From Porphyromonadaceae bacterium W3.11 (lineage in GTDB: Bacteria; Bacteroidota; Bacteroidia; Bacteroidales; Porphyromonadaceae), in assembly GCA_030434245.1 (NCBI GenBank), contig JAUISX010000003.1, forward strand, positions 140,001 through 204,000: a stretch of 64,000 nucleotides of DNA, in the 5' to 3' direction. Shown here one piece after another: positions 56,384-64,000 of the stretch (the first letter of the stretch is position 1; each line of letters opens with the position of its first letter). A program made the translations under genes and the position numbers. The notes beneath the pieces were generated by a model. It worked only from the letters and a program-made list of their open reading frames with translations. It had not been told where the DNA came from and ran no database searches.

Positions 56384-56998
56384 TTACTCTTCAGTCTTCT
56401 CTTCTTCGCCTTCAGTTTCCTCTTCCTCATCAACACTACCAACTGCACCGATTGCAGCACGAGTAGCTCTAACAGCTGCAACAACAGCGTTCTTAGCGTT
56501 AAGGATCTCAAGGTTTTCAAAAGATAGGGCTCCAATTTGGATAGTCTTACCAAGTTGTAGCTTATTCACATCTATCTTCAGGCGCTCAGGAATATCTTTA
56601 TAAAGACCCTTCACGCGAATCTTACGCATATCCATGGTAAGCTTACCACCAGCACGAACACCTACAGGGAATCCGTCAAGCTGAACAGGTACTTCAATAA
56701 CCATTGGTTTGTCTGGGAATACTTCCAAGAAATCAATATGTAGAAGCTTGTCTGTTACAGGGTGAAACTGCATCTCCTGTACGATACAACGTTTCTCTTC
56801 GCCTCCTAGATTCATCTCTACAAGGAAAATATCTGGGGTATAGATAAGATCCCTAAGGTCTTTGTCTATAACGGTGATAGAAATATTCTTTTCACCACCA
56901 TAAATTACTCCAGGTACCAAGCCTTCTTTACGAAGTCCCTTCACGGCCTTTTTGCCTGACACTGTACGAACTTCAGCGTTAAGTTTGAATGTTTTCAT
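56384..56998 (-). CDS. rplY: 50S ribosomal protein L25 (Ctc form)
   Basis: The 204 residues have the L25 domain (KTFKLNAEVRTVSGKKAVKGLRKEGLVPGVIYGG), the C-terminal Ctc beta domain (LKIDVNKLQLGKTIQIGAL) and an acidic tail of Glu/Lys. L25 binds 5S rRNA. The long form is normal in Bacteroidetes. It has its own perfect promoter (57089-57119) and a strong terminator downstream. Confidence 0.97.
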   Translation of the reverse strand: MKTFKLNAEVRTVSGKKAVKGLRKEGLVPGVIYGGEKNISITVIDKDLRDLIYTPDIFLVEMNLGGEEKRCIVQEMQFHPVTDKLLHIDFLEVFPDKPMVIEVPVQLDGFPVGVRAGGKLTMDMRKIRVKGLYKDIPERLKIDVNKLQLGKTIQIGALSFENLEILNAKNAVVAAVRATRAAIGAVGSVDEEEETEGEEEKTEE

Positions 56999-57088
56999 TT
57001 TTTAATGTCTTAATTGTGTTACTCAAAATTAGCCTCTTCACTAATTCCCCATCACACGACGGATAGGCTTTTCATTGAAAAAGCGATG

Positions 57089-57119
57089 CAAAGTTACCCA
57101 TTTTTCCCTGAAACACAAA
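57089..57119 (-). promoter_or_regulatory. rplY promoter
   Basis: TTTG-N19-TAACTTTG on the minus strand is a perfect match to both boxes. Confidence 0.85.
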
Positions 57120-57122
57120 GGT

Positions 57123-59219
57123 TCACTTACTGCTTACCCACTCAATTGCCTCAGATGTCTTATGGAGAAGAGGTTGTATTGATATAGAACTTCCTACAGC
57201 ATGCTTCATCCATAGCTGAGGAATAATCTTACCATATGTGTACATTCGAGTAAATTCATCTGCCAGATTGTTACCACGAACCGCCTCCTCTATCTGGAAG
57301 CTAATAAGATGTCCAAATGGATAATTAGGGAGATACAGTGGATAATTGACCATGTGAGAATAGACAGCCAATAAGGGTTCATCCTTACCGCCTAACACCT
57401 CCGCAAAGTATTTATTCCAGACCTCTTTTGCTATTTCAAGAACTGCTTCTCTCAAATCAGCTGAAGTGGCATTTGGATGGTCATACATCCACTCCCATAC
57501 AGCAATATCTACGAGGGAAACTCCCATAATCTCGCATGTATTCCAGAACATTGAAAGGGCTTCCCAATGAACGTCCTCATCGGACTCCTTCGATACCCCC
57601 AATAGCTCTAGGTCTCTATTTTGGAATAGAAAGGCAGCTCCCTCAGTAAAAGAAGTATTAGGAACACCATTCAATATATAATAGTCCACATCATTCATAG
57701 ATATAGTTTGCTCAACATTATGACCAAATTCATGAACGGCGATATTATATCCTTTATAATCCATTCCTTCTGGTTTGATGCGGGTACGAAGGTGTGCTTT
57801 CTCTCCTCTCATAGAGGCTCCCCAAGCATGACCTGCACCACGAGCTGGATCAACTGCTACAAGAGAGCAAATTTCATCGGCTTTCTCACGCGACCATCCC
57901 AACTTCACTAGAATGTTTGGAAGATCTTCCCAGACGGCTTCAGGATTAGGATACTTAGTCATGGTCATCTTATCAAGTTGTGATTCTGGAATAGACTCTC
58001 CAGCGGAAAAGCCATTATACCATATATCAAACGGTTCAAGAGAACGACCCAATCGTTGGGAAATAATAGAGGCCACCTCCTTTAACTGTGGAGATGAAAG
58101 TAACTCGTCAAATAATTTAACTACATCCTCCTGAGGTATTTCCATGGTCCCTTCAAAAGTCCTGTCCAACTGCGTTGGCATCTGTGGATAATAAGGGTCA
58201 AGCTTACTATATGTTTTGTACAATGATGATAAAATGGTATATCTTACATCCTCTTCACGTGGTGCGTTCTCGACCACTTGACCATCTTTATACAGAACAT
58301 TAGAATATGGATTCCAAGTTACTTGATCGTTATTAATCACCTCTGCGGGTATATCCTGCTTTACAATATGCTTAATCACCTCATAAACCGTACGTTGCTT
58401 TTCAAGTCCACGCTCAGGATCTCCATAATTAGACTTTATTTCATCGCGTAAACCCCAGTGACTAATCAGACGCATGCCGTCAGGGAAAAGCTGTTCGCCA
58501 GCCTCGTTACGCAACTGATCCATACAGATATTATATTCAGCGATGTAAGAATCAGCTTTGGTCAAAATCTTAGAGACTTCTAGATTTAATGCCGCTGGGA
58601 CTCTCGCAACAAACATATCTCCCATACGAGCATAAGCCCACTCTTCACGACTCCAAGATTCTCCCTTAGTAGTTTTTTCAGACAATGTATATGGTGGAAA
58701 GTTTAAGGCGGTTACAAATGCTAACTTACTCGAATACATATCATCTGAAAAGTGAGCAGACACATCATATCCTCCTATCATCTGATCCACGTCCGTTAAG
58801 GCATCCCCTCGTAAATGCAATGGTTCTTTTAGCTTTAGATCCATCTTATTATAATGACCTAATAGCACCTCAAAAGCACGTTCCAACTTATTAAACAATT
58901 GACGGCGAGCAATAGGATCTGATTCATAATGTGTCTTGCAAAAGCTCTTGAAGGCTTCGACATCTCCGTCACTTTCTCTCCATAAGTTAGCTACCTGAGC
59001 AACTCCTCTTTGCAATAAATCCACCTGTTCCGCACTGTACGCTTCACTCTGAATCTCACTTACAGTCTCCTTTTGTACAGTATCAGAAATATTTGACACT
59101 TCTAACTGCTCCGATTGTCTCATATCGTTTTCACTCGATTTATCACAAGAAGAATACATTAGCATTGCAGCTAATAGCATTAATCCCCAGAGGGGGCTTT
59201 TCAGCAAAAGATTTCTCAT
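57123..59219 (-). CDS. zinc metallopeptidase (gluzincin-like) lipoprotein
   Basis: The 698 residues start with a lipoprotein signal (YSSC). The zinc motif HEFGH lies in NIAVHEFGHNVEQ near residue 496, and a downstream Glu in SFTEGAAFLFQ is a plausible third ligand, about 30 residues later. The rest has no family name that I can give; the large helical N-terminal region and aromatic-rich stretches resemble M2/M3-like enzymes, but this is only a resemblance. The lipid anchor suggests an envelope location facing peptides. It is the gene before rplY but separated by its promoter. Confidence 0.6.
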   Translation of the reverse strand: MRNLLLKSPLWGLMLLAAMLMYSSCDKSSENDMRQSEQLEVSNISDTVQKETVSEIQSEAYSAEQVDLLQRGVAQVANLWRESDGDVEAFKSFCKTHYESDPIARRQLFNKLERAFEVLLGHYNKMDLKLKEPLHLRGDALTDVDQMIGGYDVSAHFSDDMYSSKLAFVTALNFPPYTLSEKTTKGESWSREEWAYARMGDMFVARVPAALNLEVSKILTKADSYIAEYNICMDQLRNEAGEQLFPDGMRLISHWGLRDEIKSNYGDPERGLEKQRTVYEVIKHIVKQDIPAEVINNDQVTWNPYSNVLYKDGQVVENAPREEDVRYTILSSLYKTYSKLDPYYPQMPTQLDRTFEGTMEIPQEDVVKLFDELLSSPQLKEVASIISQRLGRSLEPFDIWYNGFSAGESIPESQLDKMTMTKYPNPEAVWEDLPNILVKLGWSREKADEICSLVAVDPARGAGHAWGASMRGEKAHLRTRIKPEGMDYKGYNIAVHEFGHNVEQTISMNDVDYYILNGVPNTSFTEGAAFLFQNRDLELLGVSKESDEDVHWEALSMFWNTCEIMGVSLVDIAVWEWMYDHPNATSADLREAVLEIAKEVWNKYFAEVLGGKDEPLLAVYSHMVNYPLYLPNYPFGHLISFQIEEAVRGNNLADEFTRMYTYGKIIPQLWMKHAVGSSISIQPLLHKTSEAIEWVSSK

Positions 59220-59315
59220 AACTCTAGATTTTATTTTTTAGAATAAATGAATTACATTTCAAGAACGTATGTGTCATCATCATAATTACAAAAGACACCG
59301 TTACATAGAATATGA

Positions 59316-59347
59316 AGAAGGCTCGACACCTTATGATCGAGCCTTCT
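59316..59347 (-). terminator. possible terminator of the nqr operon
   Basis: An 11-bp perfect stem (59316-59326 with 59337-59347) lies 24 bp after the nqrF stop. The following T tract is weak (TCATATTC). Confidence 0.6.
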
Positions 59348-59370
59348 GAACTCATAAAATACTCTCCATA

Positions 59371-60627
59371 TCAACCGAAGTCATCGAAGAATATATTATC
59401 CTTACTTACACCCAAGTTATCTAGCATACTCAATACAGCTGAAGCCATAGGGCCAGGACCACACATATAGTACTCTATATCTTCCGGAGCTGGATGATCC
59501 TTAAGATAATGATCAAATATAACTTGGTGGATAAATCCAGTGTACCCTGTCCAATTATCTTCTGGAAGAGCAGCTGATAGAGCAATATTAAATTGGAAGT
59601 TAGGGAACTCCCTCTCTAACTTTCGGAAATCTTCCTCATAGAAAATCTCTACCCTAGACCTAGCTCCATACCAGTAAGATACCTTTCTGCCAGTCTTAAG
59701 CGTATTAAATAGGTGCAAAATCTGTGCACGAAGAGGTGCCATACCCGCACCACCACCAATATATAGCATCTCTGCATCGGTATCCTGAATATGGAAGTCT
59801 CCATAAGGTCCACTCATAGTTACTTTATCTCCAGGTTTGAGATTGAAGATATAAGTAGATGCTATACCAGGATTGACACCAGCCTTCCATGTTCCAGTCT
59901 TTGGATCAAATGGAGGAGTAGCAATACGAACATTCAGTGTGATGATATTACCTTCAGCTGGATAGTTCGCCATAGAGTATGCTCTTACAGTCTCCTCTGT
60001 ATTCTTACCGACGAGACCCCAAAGCTTGAACTTATCCCACTCCTTATCAAAAGGAGCTTGCACTTCCATATCCTTATACTTAATTTCATACTTAGGGATC
60101 TTAATCTGAGCATAAGATCCTGCCTTGAAATCTAGGTTTTCACCCTCAGGTAGTCTTACTACAAACTCCTTAATGAAGGATGCCACGTTTTTATTAGATA
60201 CTACGGTACACTCCCATTCCTTTACACCAAAGACATCCTCAGGAACAATAACCTTCAGATCTTCTTTTACTTTCACTTGACAGGAAAGTCGATAATTAGC
60301 GTTAACTTCTTTGCGTGAAAAATGAGGTTTCTCTGTAGAAAGAATCTCACCTCCTCCGTCAACGACCCTACATCTACACTGTCCACAAGTTCCTTGTCCA
60401 CCGCATGCACTACTTAGGAATACACCTGAGTTTTGTAGTGTTGTTAAAAGTGAGTCTCCTTGACCTACCTCTAAATCTTTTTCATCGTTAAGATTAATAT
60501 TCACATTTCCAGATGGGACAAGCTTCTTCTTTGCCAAAAGTAGTACGATCACAAGTAGCAAAATAATCAGCGAAAAGACCACTGTACTTCCCCAAATGGT
60601 TGTCATTGATATTGCGTTAATAAACAT
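59371..60627 (-). CDS. nqrF: Na+-NQR subunit F (NADH dehydrogenase flavoprotein)
   Basis: NqrF accepts electrons from NADH via FAD and a [2Fe-2S] cluster. The 418 residues have an N-terminal membrane helix (about 10-32), the plant-type ferredoxin cysteines Cys75, Cys81, Cys84 and Cys116, the FAD motif RAYSMANYP near 216 and the NAD site [12 protein letters not shown], ending in the typical DDFG. It is the last gene of the nqr operon. Confidence 0.97.
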   Translation of the reverse strand: MFINAISMTTIWGSTVVFSLIILLLVIVLLLAKKKLVPSGNVNINLNDEKDLEVGQGDSLLTTLQNSGVFLSSACGGQGTCGQCRCRVVDGGGEILSTEKPHFSRKEVNANYRLSCQVKVKEDLKVIVPEDVFGVKEWECTVVSNKNVASFIKEFVVRLPEGENLDFKAGSYAQIKIPKYEIKYKDMEVQAPFDKEWDKFKLWGLVGKNTEETVRAYSMANYPAEGNIITLNVRIATPPFDPKTGTWKAGVNPGIASTYIFNLKPGDKVTMSGPYGDFHIQDTDAEMLYIGGGAGMAPLRAQILHLFNTLKTGRKVSYWYGARSRVEIFYEEDFRKLEREFPNFQFNIALSAALPEDNWTGYTGFIHQVIFDHYLKDHPAPEDIEYYMCGPGPMASAVLSMLDNLGVSKDNIFFDDFG

Positions 60628-60676
60628 CTTATCTTTATTCTATAAAGTCTCTTAATCTATATGATCACTCTCGGCA

Positions 60677-61294
60677 TTAAATATTAAGTCCAGAGAAGCA
60701 TTGAAATGCTAGTCCCATAAGAGCAGTTAATATAAAAGCCATCCCTAGACCACGAAGTGGTTTTGGAATATCGTGATACATCAAACGCTCACGAATAGCA
60801 GCCAAACCTATAATCGCTAATAACCAACCAATACCAGACCCAAAAGCATAAGTGGCTGCAAGGCCAATATTTTCAAATGCTTTCTGCTGCATAAATAGAG
60901 AACCACCAAGGATTGAACAGTTCACAGCAATCAAAGGTAGAAATATACCCAATGAGTTATATAAAGATGGACTAAAGCGCTCAATTACCATCTCTAGAAT
61001 TTGCACAAATGCAGCAATAACAGAGATAAAGATTAGTAAGCTTAGGAAACTCAAGTCGATCGAAGCAAAACTGGGATGAATCCATGCTAAAGCACCTTCC
61101 GATAATACATAATTCTCGAGTAGGTAGTTGAGAGGTAGAGTTAAGGTTAGGACCACTACTACAGCAATTCCTAATCCTAATGAAGTCTTTACGTTCTTCG
61201 AAATAGCTAGGAATGAACACATTCCCAAGAAGTAAGCGAAGACCATATTGTCCACAAAGATGGACTTGACGAATAGACTTAGATATTCTTGCAT
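60677..61294 (-). CDS. nqrE: Na+-NQR subunit E
   Basis: This 205-residue six-helix membrane protein has the conserved VKSIFVDNMVFAYFLGMCSFLAISKN and GIFLPLIAVNCSILGGSLF. The Cys residues near these motifs are those that coordinate the buried Fe-S cluster with NqrD in structural studies of this complex. It lies between nqrD and nqrF, in the standard order. Confidence 0.96.
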   Translation of the reverse strand: MQEYLSLFVKSIFVDNMVFAYFLGMCSFLAISKNVKTSLGLGIAVVVVLTLTLPLNYLLENYVLSEGALAWIHPSFASIDLSFLSLLIFISVIAAFVQILEMVIERFSPSLYNSLGIFLPLIAVNCSILGGSLFMQQKAFENIGLAATYAFGSGIGWLLAIIGLAAIRERLMYHDIPKPLRGLGMAFILTALMGLAFQCFSGLNI

Positions 61295-61347
61295 AATATT
61301 TTATTGTCTTTAAATTTCTTTTCTTGTCTAATAATCATTCACCTACA

Positions 61348-61980
61348 TCAGGCCTCTTCTTGTAGCTCTGGCTTCCAAGAACGATGTACCCATATAATCA
61401 CAGCTACAATAATCAAAGCCATAGGAGGAAGGATAAACAATCCATTATTAACATATCCCGCCTCATATAGACTATCTGGAATTACCTGATAACCCAATAA
61501 TGTTCCAGAGCCAAAGAGTTCACGAAAGAAGCCAACAATTACAAGGATCAACCCGTAACCCAATCCATTACCAAGACCATCAAGAAAAGAAGGCCAAGGC
61601 TTGTTAGTCATCGCGAATGCTTCAAGACGTCCCATCACAATACAGTTAGTAATGATCAGTCCAACGAAGACGCTCAACTGCTTATTCAAATCAAAAGCAA
61701 AAGCTTCCAGAAACTCGCTCACAAGAGTCACTAGGGTAGCGGTAACAACCAACTGCACAATAACACGAATATTATTAGGAATGGTTTTCCTCAAAAGTGA
61801 AATAATAACGTTGGCAAATGCGATCACAACGGTCACTGAAAGTGCCATCACAATAGAAGGTTCCAACTTAGAAGTAACCGCAAGAGCTGAACAGATACCT
61901 AGCACCTGTACCACTACAGGGTTATTCTTACTAATCGGATCTAAAAAGGTCTCTTTATTTTTCTTATCAAATAGTGCCAT
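61348..61980 (-). CDS. nqrD: Na+-NQR subunit D
   Basis: This 210-residue six-helix membrane protein is homologous to NqrE, with NPVVVQVLGICSALAVTSKLEPS and VFVGLIITNCIVMGRLEAFAM including the conserved Cys pair. It forms the Na+ pathway with NqrE and NqrB. It lies 5 bp after nqrC in the operon. Confidence 0.96.
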   Translation of the reverse strand: MALFDKKNKETFLDPISKNNPVVVQVLGICSALAVTSKLEPSIVMALSVTVVIAFANVIISLLRKTIPNNIRVIVQLVVTATLVTLVSEFLEAFAFDLNKQLSVFVGLIITNCIVMGRLEAFAMTNKPWPSFLDGLGNGLGYGLILVIVGFFRELFGSGTLLGYQVIPDSLYEAGYVNNGLFILPPMALIIVAVIIWVHRSWKPELQEEA

Positions 61981-61985
61981 CTCTA

Positions 61986-62693
61986 TTACTTCTTCAGTTT
62001 ATTTAAATAAGGTTCATAAAGCTTCAGTGAGTTGTAAAGCATTTGATCAACACCTTGAGAAGTAAGAGTACCTCCAGAAATGCCATCAACATAATCTTTC
62101 CCACTAACGCTTTTTCCCGGTTTAACGACTGCAATACTCTTAAACTCTCCCTCGACAAAGATATGTTTGCCAGGGAACTGCTTCAAGAATTTATCCGAAG
62201 TGATTTCAGCTCCCAGTCCTGGAGTCTCACCTTCATGGCTCATAGTAGTCCCATACACTGTATCTGCATCAGCGTCCATAGCAAGGTAGCCCCAAATTGG
62301 TCCCCATAGACCTGCACCATACATTCCTAGGACGTACTTCTTCTCACCATCTATCTCTGCAACAAACACAGGATATTTAGGTGCAGAATAGAGGTCTTGA
62401 AGACGAGTCGTAAATGCTTGATCATTTACGGTCACCCCCTCTGATCCTGGAATCACATTACCTTCAGCATCCACTACAAATGCTTCTTGGATAGTATTTG
62501 CATATACGCTCTCAGTATTACTCTCATCGGTCGTAATATGTAGCGAACTTAATATCTGCCTCATTGTATCAATGTTGGCATTAGATTTCTGACGATCCTT
62601 CAGCAGCTCCGAAGTAAATGCAAGCCCTATAGCCACAATTACTACCATCACTACAGAGTAGAGGATCACATAAGTATTACTATTCTTATTCAT
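61986..62693 (-). CDS. nqrC: Na+-NQR subunit C (covalent FMN)
   Basis: The 235 residues have one N-terminal membrane helix and a periplasmic FMN-binding domain. The flavinylation motif is DGISGGTLTS, with Thr209 as the expected covalent FMN site (the family consensus is D-G-x-S-G-A-T; here Gly replaces Ala at 208). It transfers electrons to NqrB. It lies 43 bp downstream of nqrB. Confidence 0.96.
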   Translation of the reverse strand: MNKNSNTYVILYSVVMVVIVAIGLAFTSELLKDRQKSNANIDTMRQILSSLHITTDESNTESVYANTIQEAFVVDAEGNVIPGSEGVTVNDQAFTTRLQDLYSAPKYPVFVAEIDGEKKYVLGMYGAGLWGPIWGYLAMDADADTVYGTTMSHEGETPGLGAEITSDKFLKQFPGKHIFVEGEFKSIAVVKPGKSVSGKDYVDGISGGTLTSQGVDQMLYNSLKLYEPYLNKLKK

Positions 62694-62736
62694 CTTTATA
62701 CTGTCTCTTTATTGTCCAATATTAAGCTTTCCTCTC

Positions 62737-63948
62737 TCATTTATTATTTGCTACTATAGCTTTCGCACGCTTCACACGTTTCTGGATGTTAGCATCCAAG
62801 ACGTAGAAGTCAATTAGCGGAGCAAAGGCATTCATCAATAAAATCGCCAACATCATACCCTCTGGATAACCAGGGTTGAGTGTACGGATGGCGATAGCAA
62901 AGAAACCTATCAAAAATCCGTAAATCCACTTACCTTTCTCTGTACGAGAAGCAGTGACAGGGTCTGTTGCCATAAACACAGCACCGAAAGCAAAACCTCC
63001 TAGTAATATATGATCAATTGCTGGAAGCATCATCGCTCCTGTAGTACCTATCGCATTAAAAAGGGCTGCTGTTAAGAAACCTCCAGTAAAGACGGAAAGC
63101 ATTATTTTCCAGCTACCAATTCCTGTAACAATAAGGATTAAGGCACCTATCAGTATAGCCAATGTAGAGGTCTCCCCAATGGATCCAGGGATCAAACCCA
63201 GAAAGAAGTCCATGGTATTAAGTGGATTGCCTACAGCGTCAGTGATAGTAGGAACACTTGAGTCAACCAAACCCACCTGACCTAGAGGGGTTGCTCCAGT
63301 GTATGTATCGACCAAGCTCTCAGCACCTAATCCCCAGTGCTTACCGGTACGAATAAAGACAGCGTCTCCAGACATCTGACCTGGGTAAGAGAAGAATAGG
63401 AAAGCACGAGTCACAAGAGCGACGTTGAAAATATTATACCCTGTACCACCAAAGACCTCTTTTGCGAAGATCACAGCAAATGCGACCGCCACAATGACTT
63501 GCCATAAAGGAGTCTCAATAGGTAATATCATAGGAATCAGCAAACCAGATACCAAGTATCCCTCTGCGATTTCCTCACCTTTTGCTTGTGCCACGGCAAA
63601 CTCGATTCCCAAACCAATCAAATAACTCACAATGATCTTTGGGAGCATTGCTAAAAATCCGTAGAAGAATGTCGCCCAAAAGCCTGCATCTACTCCATTC
63701 ACTAGATAGTGTTGGTATCCGATATTATACATACCGAATAGAAGTGCTGGAAGTAGGGCAAAAATAACCACAGTCATGGTGCGTTTAGAATCCATGGCAT
63801 CATGAATATGCACCCCACGCTTACTAGTCTCATTTGGGACAAAGAGGAAGGTTTCAAAACCTTCAAAAACCGATTGTAGCTTGGAGAACTTACCTCCCGG
63901 CATGAAATTCGGTTTGATCTTGTCTATATGTTTTCTTAAAGATTTCAA
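62737..63948 (-). CDS. nqrB: Na+-NQR subunit B (covalent FMN, membrane)
   Basis: This 403-residue polytopic membrane protein has the covalent-FMN motif DTYTGATPLG, with Thr220 as the expected FMN site, and FGGTGYNIFNVALVTRAFLFFSYPGQMSGDAVF. NqrB couples electron transfer to Na+ export. It leads the part of the operon inside the window; nqrA should precede it on the minus strand beyond the edge. Confidence 0.97.
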   Translation of the reverse strand: MKSLRKHIDKIKPNFMPGGKFSKLQSVFEGFETFLFVPNETSKRGVHIHDAMDSKRTMTVVIFALLPALLFGMYNIGYQHYLVNGVDAGFWATFFYGFLAMLPKIIVSYLIGLGIEFAVAQAKGEEIAEGYLVSGLLIPMILPIETPLWQVIVAVAFAVIFAKEVFGGTGYNIFNVALVTRAFLFFSYPGQMSGDAVFIRTGKHWGLGAESLVDTYTGATPLGQVGLVDSSVPTITDAVGNPLNTMDFFLGLIPGSIGETSTLAILIGALILIVTGIGSWKIMLSVFTGGFLTAALFNAIGTTGAMMLPAIDHILLGGFAFGAVFMATDPVTASRTEKGKWIYGFLIGFFAIAIRTLNPGYPEGMMLAILLMNAFAPLIDFYVLDANIQKRVKRAKAIVANNK

Positions 63949-63979
63949 AGTAGTAAGTATCTATTATATCTGTAAATAA

Positions 63980-64000
63980 TCAATCCTTTTGATGAATCAA
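63980..64000 (-). CDS. possible 3' end of nqrA, cut by the window edge
   Basis: The minus strand reads a short open stretch ending in TGA at 63980-63982, 31 bp before the nqrB start. The position fits the end of nqrA, the conserved upstream neighbour in nqr operons. Only about six residues are visible, so the call rests on gene order. Confidence 0.35.
   Translation of the reverse strand: MIHQKD

Overview
The window looks like a Bacteroidales chromosome, most likely a Porphyromonas species. The basis is the 16S rRNA text (read on the minus strand), promoters of the Bacteroidetes type (TTTG, about 19 bases, TAnnTTTG), and the gene set: Na+-NQR, ATP-type PEP carboxykinase, a 2-oxoacid:ferredoxin oxidoreductase, GldH, DUF4374, GLPGLI, PCMD and BF3164-type proteins. 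The genus is an inference; the order is better supported.

Layout. 1-2500 (minus): start of an rRNA operon (16S, then a cut tRNA-Ile) driven by four tandem promoter repeats. 2999-15409 (minus): housekeeping and central metabolism (OsmC, SpmA-SpmB-like membrane protein, TyrS, PckA, KorAB, YeiH, ribosomal protein S1, HIT protein, GreA). 16061-21998 (minus): tRNA-Met, a PCMD lipoprotein with a beta-barrel partner, an intact IS256-family element with an 8-bp target duplication, and an M13 metallopeptidase. 22511-32288 (plus): a long co-directional run from ricT and gldH through a flippase and a putative glycosyltransferase into a cobalt/corrin block (CbiK, CbiM, CbiN, a CbiQ-CbiO-precorrin-2 dehydrogenase triple fusion, and a CobA-HemD fusion). 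32391-37143 (minus): VIT transporter, then a propeller-like protein, NfeD, FloA and uridine phosphorylase. 37144-39129: a gene-poor stretch holding a small transcription unit with a structured leader and a 43-residue peptide. 39130-42190 (plus): arsenate reductase-like protein, TrmD, GuaA. 42343-48403: an accessory island (TonB receptor, DUF4374 lipoprotein, small lipoprotein, alpha/beta hydrolase) bounded by decayed IS256 ends and containing a decayed IS982-like fragment and a diverged direct repeat. 48467-53321 (minus): BF3164-like lipoprotein, GLPGLI protein and a large TonB-type barrel. 53731-59219: EamA transporter (plus), then S4 protein, Pth, DUF3109, L25 and a zinc metallopeptidase lipoprotein (minus). 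59371-64000 (minus): nqrBCDEF, with the probable tail of nqrA at the edge.

How the genes fit together. The cobalt block encodes Co2+ uptake (CbiMNQO) and the steps from the linear tetrapyrrole to cobalt-sirohydrochlorin: uroporphyrinogen III synthase, the SUMT methyltransferase, an oxidase-like domain and the chelatase CbiK. It is therefore a self-contained entry module for anaerobic cobalamin synthesis. PckA, KorAB and Na+-NQR fit an anaerobic, amino-acid-fermenting energy metabolism.

The most interesting unexplained signals are three. The first is the leader RNA and small peptide at 38209-38576, where an 11-bp long-range helix, a terminator-like hairpin whose loop can pair next to the Shine-Dalgarno site, and a competing helix look like a switch. 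The second is the triple-domain cobalt transporter/corrin enzyme fusion. The third is the IS-scarred island. No CRISPR array, integrase or phage module was seen.
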